Origin: Pseudoruegeria aquimaris
GTDB lineage: Bacteria > Pseudomonadota > Alphaproteobacteria > Rhodobacterales > Rhodobacteraceae
Length of the DNA: 64,000 nucleotides
Assembly (NCBI RefSeq): GCF_900172235.1
Contig: NZ_FWFQ01000006.1
Location: forward strand, 62,001 to 126,000
Reading direction: 5' to 3'
This document shows positions 15,827 through 26,526 of the stretch, one piece after another. The first letter of the stretch is position 1. The number at the start of each line of letters is the position of its first letter. The notes below the pieces were generated by a model. It saw nothing but the letters and a program-made list of their open reading frames with translations, searched no databases and was not told where the DNA came from. The position numbers and the translations under genes were made by a program.

Positions 15827-17734
15827 ATGGAAGCCTTCCTGTTCCAGGCCACGATCTACCTGCTTGCCGCCGTCGTGGCGGTGCCCATCGCCGCGCGGCT
15901 GGGGCTGGGCTCTGTGCTCGGCTACCTGATCGCGGGCATCGTGATCGGCCCCGTGGTGGGGCTGGTGGGCGATACGGCGGATCTGCAGCATTTCGCGGAA
16001 TTCGGCGTGGTGATGATGCTCTTCATCATCGGGCTGGAACTGGAGCCCCACGTGCTCTGGAGCATGCGCCACCGCCTGCTCGGGCTTGGGGGCCTGCAGA
16101 TCCTGCTGACGACAGGCGTCGTCTGCGGTGCGGCGATGGCGATGGGCCACCCCTGGCCCGTCGCGCTCGCCATCGGGCTGACGCTCTCGCTCTCCTCTAC
16201 CGCCATCGTGCTGCAGACGCTTTCGGAGAAGGGGCTGATGCAGACGACGGGCGGGCGCTCCGCCTTCTCGGTGCTGCTGAGCCAGGACATCGCGGTGATC
16301 CCCATGCTCGCCGCCTTCCCGCTGCTTGCGATCTCGGGCATCCACAACCAGGCGCCCGCCGCCCATGACGATCACGGCGCCGGCACGGGCGCCGGGCTGG
16401 AGCAGGTCGAGGGGCTGATCCGCTACGTCGATGAGATGGAGAGCTACGAGGTCGCGCTCGTCACGCTCGGCGTGCTGGCCTCGATCATCCTCTTCGGTAT
16501 CTTCCTGACGCGCCCGCTGTTCCGCTTCATCCATGCCGCCAAGCTGCGGGAAATGTATACCGCCACCGCCCTGCTGATCGTGGTGGGCATCGCCTGCGTG
16601 ATGCTCATCCTAGGCATCTCCCCGGCGCTCGGCGCCTTCCTCGCCGGCGTTGTGCTGGCCAACACCGAATTCCGCCACGAGCTGGAGAGCAACATCGAGC
16701 CCTTCAAGGGGCTGCTTCTGGGGCTTTTCTTCATCACCGTGGGCGCGGGCATCGATTTCACCCGGCTCTGGGCCGACCTGGGCGACATCCTCGGGCTGAC
16801 GCTGCTGCTGATGCTGCTCAAGGGAGGCATCCTCTTCGCGCTCGGCACCATCTTCCGGCTGCGCGGCGCCCATCGCTGGCTCTTCACCCTCAGCCTCGCG
16901 CAGGCGGGTGAATTCGGCTTCGTGCTTCTGAGCTTCGGCACCCAGACCAACGTCTTCCCGGCGGAGCTGAGCGACAAGCTGGTGCTGGTGGTGGCGCTCT
17001 CGATGCTGCTCACCCCGCTGTTCTTCATCCTCTACGAGGTGCTCGCACGCCGCTCCGGCAAGCGGAAGAAGGCAGCCGAACCCTTCGACGAGATCGACAC
17101 GCAGGGCCCCATCATCATCGCCGGGATCGGGCGGTTCGGGCAGGTGGTGAACCGGGTGGTGCGCTCCGCCGGCTTCGAAACCGTCGTGCTGGACAACGAT
17201 CTGAACGCGATCCAGCAGATGCGCCGCTACGGCTACAAGAGCTTCTTCGGCGATCCGACCCGGCCCGAACTGCTGCATGCCGCCGGGCTGAAGACGGCCC
17301 GCGTGCTGGTGGTGGCGATGGACGACGAGGAGTCCGCGGTGCGCCTGACCCAGCTGGCCCGCCGCGAGCGGCCCGATCTGCACATCGTCGCCCGCGCCCA
17401 CGACCGCAGCCACGTCTACCAGCTCTACCAGGCCGGCGCGAACGACATCGTGCGCGAGCTGTTCGACTCCTCCCTGCGCGCCGGGCGCTACGTGCTCGAG
17501 AACTCCGGGCTGGACGAATACGAAGCCAGCGTGGCCGAGCAGGCCTTCTACAAGCACGACCGCTACGCGGTGCGCGAACTGGCCAAGCTCTGGAAGCCGG
17601 GCGTGCCGCCGGAGGAAAACCCCGCCTATCTCGCCCGCGTGCGCGAGCTGGAGGACGAGCTGCACACCACGCTGCTCACCCAGCTTGACGCCATCGCCGA
17701 CAGCCGCAAGGCCAACAAGGACGCCGCCGAGTAA
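15827..17734 (+). CDS. Kef-type monovalent cation:proton antiporter with TrkA-N domain
   Basis: A 635-residue protein. About twelve membrane helices (residues 1-410) form a CPA2 exchanger with LGSVLGYLIAGIVIGP, FGVVMMLFIIGLELEP and LSLAQAGEFGFVLLSFG motifs. A C-terminal NAD-binding TrkA-N domain begins near residue 427 (IIIAGIGRFGQVVNRVV). The order matches KefB/KefC, which export potassium in exchange for protons under glutathione-adduct control, but the gating ligand here is unknown. A His/Asp-rich loop (AAHDDHGAGTGAGLEQ) sits between helices. Confidence 0.9.
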   Translation: MEAFLFQATIYLLAAVVAVPIAARLGLGSVLGYLIAGIVIGPVVGLVGDTADLQHFAEFGVVMMLFIIGLELEPHVLWSMRHRLLGLGGLQILLTTGVVCGAAMAMGHPWPVALAIGLTLSLSSTAIVLQTLSEKGLMQTTGGRSAFSVLLSQDIAVIPMLAAFPLLAISGIHNQAPAAHDDHGAGTGAGLEQVEGLIRYVDEMESYEVALVTLGVLASIILFGIFLTRPLFRFIHAAKLREMYTATALLIVVGIACVMLILGISPALGAFLAGVVLANTEFRHELESNIEPFKGLLLGLFFITVGAGIDFTRLWADLGDILGLTLLLMLLKGGILFALGTIFRLRGAHRWLFTLSLAQAGEFGFVLLSFGTQTNVFPAELSDKLVLVVALSMLLTPLFFILYEVLARRSGKRKKAAEPFDEIDTQGPIIIAGIGRFGQVVNRVVRSAGFETVVLDNDLNAIQQMRRYGYKSFFGDPTRPELLHAAGLKTARVLVVAMDDEESAVRLTQLARRERPDLHIVARAHDRSHVYQLYQAGANDIVRELFDSSLRAGRYVLENSGLDEYEASVAEQAFYKHDRYAVRELAKLWKPGVPPEENPAYLARVRELEDELHTTLLTQLDAIADSRKANKDAAE

Positions 17735-17842
17735 CCCGCGCGCGCGGCGTGCGGCCGGCCGCGCCTGCCTCCTGCGCAAGCACTTGCAATCCGGCGCCTT
17801 TTCATGCGCTAAACGGGGAACCCTGTCACCGGAGCCCCAGCC

Positions 17843-18604
17843 GTGCCCTTCCGCCCTGCCCTGTCCGACATCCCAGCCGCCATCGGCCTGCTCACCCGGC
17901 TGCCGGTGCCGGTGGACGGCCCGAGCGCCGAAGCACGGGGCGCGCAGGGCGCCTGGGCCTACCCACTGGCCGGTCTGTGCGTGGGGGCGCTGGCCGGGCT
18001 CGCCGCGCTCATCGCGGCCGGTTTCGGCCTTCCCCCGGCCATGGCCGCCGCGCTGGCGCTCTGCACCCAGATCGCCGTGACCGGCGCGCTGCATGAAGAC
18101 GGGCTCGCGGATGTGGCCGACGGCTTCTGGGGCGGCTGGGACAGGGCCCGGCGGCTGGAGATCATGAAGGACAGCCGCATCGGCGCCTACGGGGTGCTGG
18201 CGCTGGTGGCAAGCTTCGCGCTGCGCTGGAGCGCCTTGGCCAGCCTCTGCGCCGCGGGCAACCCCTTCTGGGCACTGCTGGCGCTCGGCGCGCTTTCACG
18301 GGTGCCGATGGTGCTGCTGATGGCCTTCATGGGCAACGCGCGCGGCGGCGGGCTCTCGGCCCGCGTCGGGCGCCCCCCGGCCCAAGCCGCCTGGCTGGCG
18401 CTGGGATGCGGTCTGCTGGCCGCGCTGCTCTTCACGGGGGTCGGTGCCAGCCTTGCCCTGCTGTTCTGGGGAGGGCTTGCCTGCGCCGGCGTGGCGGCCG
18501 TGGCGAAGGCCAAGATCGGCGGCCAGACCGGCGACGTGCTGGGCACCTGCCAGCAGGTGGCCGAGATCACCGGGCTGATGGTGCTCGTCGCGCTGCTGGT
18601 CTGA
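17843..18604 (+). CDS. cobS: Adenosylcobinamide-GDP ribazoletransferase (cobalamin synthase)
   Basis: A 253-residue membrane enzyme that joins adenosylcobinamide-GDP to alpha-ribazole in the last steps of cobalamin assembly. Typical motifs are LLTRLPVP near the N-terminus, GALHEDGLADVADGFWGG and RRLEIMKDSRIGAYG in the middle, and KAKIGGQTGDVLGTCQQVAEI near the C-terminus. The partner genes cobU and cobT are not in the window, and no cobalamin riboswitch is visible in the 108 bases upstream. It converges on carD. Confidence 0.94.
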   Translation: MPFRPALSDIPAAIGLLTRLPVPVDGPSAEARGAQGAWAYPLAGLCVGALAGLAALIAAGFGLPPAMAAALALCTQIAVTGALHEDGLADVADGFWGGWDRARRLEIMKDSRIGAYGVLALVASFALRWSALASLCAAGNPFWALLALGALSRVPMVLLMAFMGNARGGGLSARVGRPPAQAAWLALGCGLLAALLFTGVGASLALLFWGGLACAGVAAVAKAKIGGQTGDVLGTCQQVAEITGLMVLVALLV

Positions 18605-18633
18605 GCGCGACACCGGCAAGAGTTCTCACTCTT

Positions 18634-18716
18634 TTGCCCGACAGGCACTGTTGGGCCGCGCCATCCCGCCCCCACGGGGCGGCGCGATTGCGCCACCCCT
18701 CGGAACGGCGCTAGCG
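18634..18716 (-). repeat. Bipartite REP-like palindromic element, copy B
   Basis: The reverse complement of this stretch aligns with copy A at 13957-14036, beginning CTAGCGCCGTTCCG, through a GGGGTGGCG/CGCCGCCCC stem and GGGGGCGGGA, to a second small hairpin (GCCCAACAGTGCCTGTCGGGC-like). Where the sequence differs the pairing is only partly kept. It lies in the convergent gap between cobS and carD, next to the carD terminator. Confidence 0.78.
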
Positions 18717-18739
18717 TCGAGTCAGAGTCAAAACCAAAG

Positions 18740-18778
18740 AAAAAACCGCCGCTGGCATCGACCAACGGCGGCTTTTTT
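18740..18778 (-). terminator. Intrinsic terminator of carD
   Basis: Read on the minus strand, GCCGCCGTTGG pairs with CCAGCGGCGG across a TCGATG loop and is followed by a T run; an A run precedes the stem. The element begins 17 bases after the carD stop and also serves transcription coming from cobS. Confidence 0.88.
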
Positions 18779-18794
18779 CACGTTTTCGAAAGGA

Positions 18795-19304
18795 TCAGGC
18801 GGCGCGGGAAAGCAGCACCTCGTCCACGCGCTTCTGGGCCTTGTCCTCGTCGGTGCCGGCCACGGCGGCCACTTCGCGGGTCAGGCGCTCCAGCGCGGCT
18901 TCGTAGAGCTGACGCTCCGAGTAGCTCTGTTCACGCTGATCGTCGGTGCGGTGCAGATCGCGCACCACTTCCGCGATGGAGATCAGATCGCCGGAGTTGA
19001 TCTTCTGTTCGTATTCCTGTGCCCGGCGGGACCACATCGCCCGCTTCACCTTCGCCTTGCCCTTCAGGGTTTCCATCGCCTTGGAAACGATGTCGGGGCT
19101 GGAAAGCGTCCGCATCCCGACCTCGGCGGCCTTGTGGGTGGGCACGCGCAGCGTCATCTTGTCCTTCTCGAAAGAGATGACGAAGAGCTCAAGCCGAATT
19201 CCGGCGATTTCCTGTTCCTCGATGGAGAGGATCTTGCCCACGCCATGCGCGGGGTAGACAACGAAATCGTCAGGGCGGAATTCAGATTTCTTCGCTTTGG
19301 TCAT
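18795..19304 (-). CDS. carD: CarD family transcriptional regulator
   Basis: A 169-residue protein with the RNA-polymerase-interacting Tudor-like domain (FVVYPAHGVGKILSIEEQEIAG, then ELFVISFEKDKMTLRVP) and a helical DNA-binding C-terminal part containing the WSRRAQEYEQKINSGDLISIAEVVRDLHR motif. CarD proteins stabilise open promoter complexes. The start at 19304 follows GAGGAAG. A promoter candidate lies about 165 bases upstream. Confidence 0.95.
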   Translation of the reverse strand: MTKAKKSEFRPDDFVVYPAHGVGKILSIEEQEIAGIRLELFVISFEKDKMTLRVPTHKAAEVGMRTLSSPDIVSKAMETLKGKAKVKRAMWSRRAQEYEQKINSGDLISIAEVVRDLHRTDDQREQSYSERQLYEAALERLTREVAAVAGTDEDKAQKRVDEVLLSRAA

Positions 19305-19594
19305 TCACTTACTTCCTCAAGGGGCCCCGGAAATCCGCGGTGCAGACAGATTTTCGCGCATTGGGCATGGGCCGAATGCGTTGCTGTGCCGTATCGCTAG
19401 AAAACCATCCTGCAGGCGAGCAGCACTGCGGATGGGGCCGGGTGTCCGAACTTCATTTGTAAGGGATATATAGCACGAATCGGCACGGATTTACAGTGCG
19501 GCGCATGCATGGCCGCATACCCTTGCAAGCAAGGGAGATCGGCGCGCGCCGCGCCGCTCGGCGGCGGCCCGGGCAGGCCCGGGCGCCGAATCGC
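19305..19594. other. 290-base gap between fdxA and carD
   Basis: No coding gene was recognised. It holds a candidate carD promoter on the minus strand at 19467-19495 (TGTAAA, 17 bases, TATATA), a CCCTTGC-AA-GCAAGGG palindrome (19522-19537), and GC-rich inverted repeats close to the fdxA stop (GCCCGGGC twice around 19567-19584) that may help end fdxA transcripts. No T run follows the latter. Confidence 0.5.
19467..19495 (-). promoter_or_regulatory. Candidate carD promoter
   Basis: On the minus strand TGTAAA (19490-19495) is followed after 17 bases by TATATA (19467-19472). The surroundings are AT-rich in an otherwise GC-rich gap, and the orientation fits carD. The -35 box is a partial match. 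Confidence 0.5.
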
Positions 19595-19933
19595 TCAGCC
19601 GCCCTCGCCGGGGGCCTCGGAAAAGTATTTCTCCAGTTTGCCCTCTTCACCATCGCGTTCCTCCGCACCGGGCAGAGGATCCTTCTTGGTGATGATGACG
19701 GGCCACAGCTCGGAATACTTGCGGTTGAACTCGACCCATTTCTCCATGTCCGGCTCGGTGTCCGGGCGGATCGCGTCGGCGGGGCATTCCGGCTCGCAGA
19801 CACCGCAGTCGATGCATTCGTCCGGGTGGATCACCAGCGTGTTCTCGCCTTCGTAGAAGCAGTCCACGGGGCAGACTTCCACGCAGTCGGTGTATTTGCA
19901 GGCGATGCAGTTCTCGGTGACGACATAGGTCAT
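19595..19933 (-). CDS. fdxA: Seven-iron ferredoxin FdxA
   Basis: A 112-residue soluble ferredoxin. The N-terminal cysteines ([20 protein letters not shown]) and the later [12 protein letters not shown] motif together supply ligands for one 3Fe-4S and one 4Fe-4S cluster, as in Azotobacter-type ferredoxin I. The C-terminal extension [17 protein letters not shown] is typical of the group in alphaproteobacteria. It lies 56 bases downstream of the S4-domain gene on the same strand, in the block helicase - S4 - fdxA - carD. Confidence 0.95.
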   Translation of the reverse strand: MTYVVTENCIACKYTDCVEVCPVDCFYEGENTLVIHPDECIDCGVCEPECPADAIRPDTEPDMEKWVEFNRKYSELWPVIITKKDPLPGAEERDGEEGKLEKYFSEAPGEGG

Positions 19934-19989
19934 TGCGGCTCAACCACTTCGTTTCATCTTTGGGCGCCTAGCTAGAACGAAGCGGCGCA

Positions 19990-20379
19990 TCATTCAAGCT
20001 CTGCGGACCGGGAAAGGAGGGAATTGCGGCGATCCTTCTTGGTGGGCCGCCCTTTTCCCTCGTATTTCGGCGCCGGTGGAACGGCCTCCCGCGGCGCCGG
20101 CGGTGGCGGCGACCGATCCTCGTAGAGCGCCTGCGCCTCGGGCGCCGGGCCGCGGCGCTGCGAAAGCGCCAGCACCTGCACGACCCGGATCGCGCGCCCC
20201 TGCGGGAAGGTCAGCACGTCGCCGGGCGCCACCGCGTAGGAGGCCTTGGCGATCTTGCTGCCGTTCACCCGCAGGTGCCCCCCTGTCACCACCTTCGCGG
20301 CCAGGCTGCGCGTCTTGAAGAAACGCGCGTGCCAGAGCCACTTGTCGATGCGCAGGGTGGCGCGTTCGGGCGCGCTCAC
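19990..20379 (-). CDS. S4-domain RNA-binding protein (Hsp15/HslR like)
   Basis: A 129-residue protein starting with an S4 RNA-binding domain (LRIDKWLWHARFFKTRSLAAKVVTGGHLRVNG, then KASYAVAPGDVLTF) and ending in a Pro-rich and basic tail. Hsp15-type proteins bind stalled 50S subunits carrying nascent chains. The start is GTG at 20379, one base after the stop codon of the helicase gene, so the two are translationally coupled. Confidence 0.9.
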   Translation of the reverse strand: MSAPERATLRIDKWLWHARFFKTRSLAAKVVTGGHLRVNGSKIAKASYAVAPGDVLTFPQGRAIRVVQVLALSQRRGPAPEAQALYEDRSPPPPAPREAVPPAPKYEGKGRPTKKDRRNSLLSRSAELE

Positions 20380-20380
20380 G

Positions 20381-23233
<2,853 letters not shown>

Positions 23234-23265
23234 GGGAGCCTTCGCGCTTGCTCGTGTGTCGCGGC

Positions 23266-23826
23266 CTAGAGATCGAGGCCGCCGACCTCTTTCTCAAGCC
23301 TTTCCACGGCGCTGATTACGTCAGGGCGGTGGGGATGTATAGCCAGCACCTCGCGGTAGGCGGCGAGCGCGTCCTTCGGGTAGCCCAGTTCCTCCATGAT
23401 CAGCGCCAGCCCGGTGAGCGCGCCGAAGTGGCGCGGATTGAGCGAAAGCGTGACCTGGATGTCGTTGATCGAGGGGCCGTAGAGCCCGGCCTGGAAATAG
23501 GCCGTGGCACGGGCGTTCCAGCCTTCGGCGAACTCGGGCGCATGATCCACCAGCGAGGAGAGATGCCAGATCGCGGCATTCACGTCCCCGGCCTGCAGCG
23601 CAGCACGGCCACGCTCCAGAAGCAGATCCAGCGTGTCGGAGCCGGAGTCCGACCACGCCTGCCAGATCTTGTTCTCGACCTCCTGCCAGTTCTCGTTCTC
23701 GGTGTCGGAAAGCTGCTCGAAGAGCGCGTCCAGATCGGCTGCGTCATCGGCGAAGGCTGACGCGGGCGTCAAAATCAGCGAAAGTGCCGTAACGGTATAT
23801 TTGAGGATCAGGCTTACAGAACGCAT
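23266..23826 (-). CDS. Exported TPR-repeat protein
   Basis: A 186-residue protein with a signal peptide (about residues 1-26, ending ASAFA) and at least three tetratricopeptide repeats (DLLLERGRAALQAGDVNAAIWHLSSL, FAEGWNARATAYFQAGLYGPSI, FGALTGLALIMEELGYPKDALAAYREVL). It is likely a periplasmic scaffold; the partner is unknown. It ends 33 bases after the helicase start region on the same strand and is divergent from the SCP2 gene. Confidence 0.85.
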   Translation of the reverse strand: MRSVSLILKYTVTALSLILTPASAFADDAADLDALFEQLSDTENENWQEVENKIWQAWSDSGSDTLDLLLERGRAALQAGDVNAAIWHLSSLVDHAPEFAEGWNARATAYFQAGLYGPSINDIQVTLSLNPRHFGALTGLALIMEELGYPKDALAAYREVLAIHPHRPDVISAVERLEKEVGGLDL

Positions 23827-23898
23827 AACATCCGTGAGTTTAGCTCACGCTGCGGGAAAAGCGAGATCCCCGCAGATCACATTTTCGGAGGATACCCC

Positions 23899-24183
23899 AT
23901 GAGCGATACCATCACCGCAGCCGTTGCCGCCCTGTCCGAGAAGATCGACAGCTTCGACGGCTCCGCCAAATTCGTCATCGAGGGCGAAGGCTCCATCGTG
24001 ATCGATTCGGACGGCGTGCGCGCCGGCGACGACGAGACCGACGTCACCATGACCGCCGACGCCGAGACCTTCCAATCCATCCTCGACGGCGATCTGAACC
24101 CGACCGCCGCCTTCATGGGCGGCAAGCTGACCGTGGACGGCGACATGGGCGCCGCCATGAAACTCGGCGCGGCCCTGGGCTGA
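23899..24183 (+). CDS. SCP2 sterol-carrier domain protein
   Basis: A 94-residue single-domain protein with the SCP2 pattern (GSAKFVIEGEGSIVIDSDGV, DVTMTADAETFQSILDGDLNPTAAFMGGKLTVDGDMGAAMKLGA). Such proteins bind lipids or acyl chains in a hydrophobic tunnel. A strong ribosome site GGAGG precedes the ATG. The lysophospholipase-like gene starts 4 bases after its stop, so the pair probably acts on lipids together. Confidence 0.92.
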   Translation: MSDTITAAVAALSEKIDSFDGSAKFVIEGEGSIVIDSDGVRAGDDETDVTMTADAETFQSILDGDLNPTAAFMGGKLTVDGDMGAAMKLGAALG

Positions 24184-24187
24184 GCGC

Positions 24188-25123
24188 ATGGAGCGCGCGC
24201 CGCTGTTCGAAGACGTGGCCGAAGCTCCCGAGGGGGGCGCGGCCTATTGGCTGACGGCAGCGGATGGCGTGCGCATCCGCGTGGCGGCCTGGGTGCCGCA
24301 GGATGCCAAGGGCACGATCCTGCTGTTTCCGGGCCGCACCGAATACATCGAGAAATACGGCCGCGCGGTGGCGGAATTCCACGCGCGCGGCTTCGCCACC
24401 CTGGTGGTGGACTGGCGCGGCCAGGGCCTGTCCGACCGCCTGACCCGCGATCGCGCCACCGGCCACGTGCACATCTTCCGGGACTACCAGCACGACGTGC
24501 AGGCGCTGCTCCAGGCCGCCCGAGATCTGGAGCTGCCCGAGCCCTTCTACCTGCTCGCCCATTCCATGGGCGGCTGCATCGGCCTGCGCGCGCTTCAGAA
24601 CGGCCTGCCCGTGAAGGCCGCCGCCTTCACCGGCCCGATGTGGGGCATCGTGATCGAGCCCTGGCGCAAACCCATCGCGGTGGCGCTCTCCTGGCTGAGC
24701 CGCAAGCTGCGCTTTCCCCATGTCCGCGCGCCGGGCACCGGCGGGGAGACCTACGTGAAGACGGCCCCCTTCGAAGACAACATGCTCACCACCGACCCCG
24801 AGATGTTTGCCTACATGAAGCGGCAGACGGACGCGCACCCCGAGCTGGCGCTCGGCGGGCCGTCGCTGGGCTGGCTCGATGAGGCGCTGGCCGAATGCCG
24901 GGCGCTGATGGCGATGCAGGCCCCGGATCTGCCCACGCTCACCTTCCTTGGCACCAACGAGCGCATCGTCAGCAAGGATGCGATCGTGCTCTACAAGAAA
25001 GGCTGGCCGCGCGGCACGCTGGAGATCATCGAGGGCGCCGAACACGAGGCGATGATGGAAGCCCCCGGCATTCGGGATCGCGTCTTCGAGATGACGGCAG
25101 CCCATTTCGCCAGCCACCGCTAG
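24188..25123 (+). CDS. Alpha/beta hydrolase, lysophospholipase (PldB) type
   Basis: A 311-residue serine hydrolase. The oxyanion region is LLFPGRTEYIEKYGRAV, a VVDWRGQGLSDR motif follows, and the nucleophile is Ser126 in LAHSMGGCIGLR. A C-terminal His in GAEHEAMMEAP completes a likely triad. This is the pattern of PldB/monoacylglycerol lipase enzymes, which split lysophospholipids or monoglycerides. It is coupled to the SCP2 gene 4 bases upstream. Confidence 0.88.
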   Translation: MERAPLFEDVAEAPEGGAAYWLTAADGVRIRVAAWVPQDAKGTILLFPGRTEYIEKYGRAVAEFHARGFATLVVDWRGQGLSDRLTRDRATGHVHIFRDYQHDVQALLQAARDLELPEPFYLLAHSMGGCIGLRALQNGLPVKAAAFTGPMWGIVIEPWRKPIAVALSWLSRKLRFPHVRAPGTGGETYVKTAPFEDNMLTTDPEMFAYMKRQTDAHPELALGGPSLGWLDEALAECRALMAMQAPDLPTLTFLGTNERIVSKDAIVLYKKGWPRGTLEIIEGAEHEAMMEAPGIRDRVFEMTAAHFASHR

Positions 25124-25227
25124 GCCGCCCCGCGCGCTTCGTCAATCGCGGTTGCCCCTGCGCCCTGCCCCGTGCTAGCCGTGGCCGGGCCGCCCGGCAT
25201 TTCCGTGGGCGGCGGAAAGGCCCGCGC

Positions 25228-26433
25228 ATGTTCACCCCCGCCACCTCACCGCCCCGTCTGGCCACGCTGATCGGCCTCACCGCGCTGGCGATCCTGACGT
25301 TGAACCTCTTCCTGCCCACCCTGCCCCAGATCGCCGCGGACCTCGGCGCCGACTACGCACTGGTGAACCTCTCGGTGGCGGGCTACCTCGCCCTCACCGC
25401 GCTTCTGCAACTCGTCGCCGGCCCGCTGTCGGACCGTTTCGGCCGGCGCCCGGTGATGCTGATCGCGCTCGCCTGCTTCTGCCTGGCCTCCGTCGGCGCG
25501 GCACTGGCCGAAAGCATCACCGTCTTTCTGGCCTGGCGCGTGGCGCAGGGCAGCATCATCGCCGGCGTCGCCCTCTCCCGCGCCATCGTACGCGACATGT
25601 TCGCCCCGCAGGAGGCCGCCAGCAAGCTGGGCTACATCTCCATGATCATGGCGATCGCCCCCATGCTCGGCCCGATCCTGGGCGGCGTGGTGGGCGAAGT
25701 CTTCGGCTGGCGCGGCAACTTCTGGATCTTCGCAGGCTTCGGCGCGGCGATGCTCTGGGCCACATGGGCGGATCTGGGCGAGACCAACGCCTACAAGGGC
25801 CGCCCGATGCGCGAGCAATTCCGGAGCTACCCCGAACTGCTGCGTTCGCGCCGCTTCTGGGGCTACGCCCTGTGCCTCGGCTTCTCGGTGGGGGCGTTTT
25901 ACGCCTTCCTCGGCGGCGCGCCGCTGGTGGCGACGGTCGTCTTCGATCTCTCCCCGGCGATGCAGGGGCTGGTGATCGGCTTCACCACGGTGGGCTTCTT
26001 CTTCGGCTCCTTCGCCGCCGGGCGGCTGGGCACGCGGGTGCCCCTCACCACGATGATGCTCGCGGGCCGCCTGCTGGCCTTCGGCGGCATGAGCCTTGGC
26101 CTTCTGGTGATGCTGGCTGGCTACGTGACCGTGCCGGTGCTGCTGGGCAGCGTCGTCTTCGTGGGGCTGGGCAACGGGCTCACCCTGCCCTCTGCCAGTG
26201 CCGGGGTGCTCTCGGTGCGCCCGGAGCTTGCCGGCAGCGCCTCGGGGCTGTCGGGCGCGCTGATGGTGGGCGGCGGCGCGGTGATGACATGGGCCACGGG
26301 GCTCGCGGTGGCCGCGCATCCGAGCGCGCCGCTTCTGCTGGCGATGATGCTCGTCTCCGTCGTGATCTCGCTCATCGCCGCGCTCTGGGTGATCGCGGTG
26401 GACCGGAAGATGGCAGCGCAGGCCGGTGCCTGA
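25228..26433 (+). CDS. Bcr/CflA family drug resistance MFS exporter
   Basis: A 401-residue protein with twelve predicted membrane helices. The family signature YLALTALLQLVAGPLSDRFGRRPVMLI, including the loop 2-3 GPLSDRFGRRPV motif, and MAIAPMLGPILGGVVGE (motif C) mark it as a drug:proton antiporter of the Bcr/CflA group. The start at 25228 follows GGAAAGG. Substrates cannot be predicted. Confidence 0.9.
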   Translation: MFTPATSPPRLATLIGLTALAILTLNLFLPTLPQIAADLGADYALVNLSVAGYLALTALLQLVAGPLSDRFGRRPVMLIALACFCLASVGAALAESITVFLAWRVAQGSIIAGVALSRAIVRDMFAPQEAASKLGYISMIMAIAPMLGPILGGVVGEVFGWRGNFWIFAGFGAAMLWATWADLGETNAYKGRPMREQFRSYPELLRSRRFWGYALCLGFSVGAFYAFLGGAPLVATVVFDLSPAMQGLVIGFTTVGFFFGSFAAGRLGTRVPLTTMMLAGRLLAFGGMSLGLLVMLAGYVTVPVLLGSVVFVGLGNGLTLPSASAGVLSVRPELAGSASGLSGALMVGGGAVMTWATGLAVAAHPSAPLLLAMMLVSVVISLIAALWVIAVDRKMAAQAGA

Positions 26434-26526
26434 GAGCGCTTTCGGCCGCCAATCCGGCCCATCGCCTTGAACCTTCCCGCCCGCGCGCCCTATGTCTTGC
26501 GGTAACGACTGACACATGAGGTTCCC

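Noticed and set aside
17735-17842. Cobalamin riboswitch before cobS
   Set aside because: No B12 box or matching stems could be seen in the 108-base gap.
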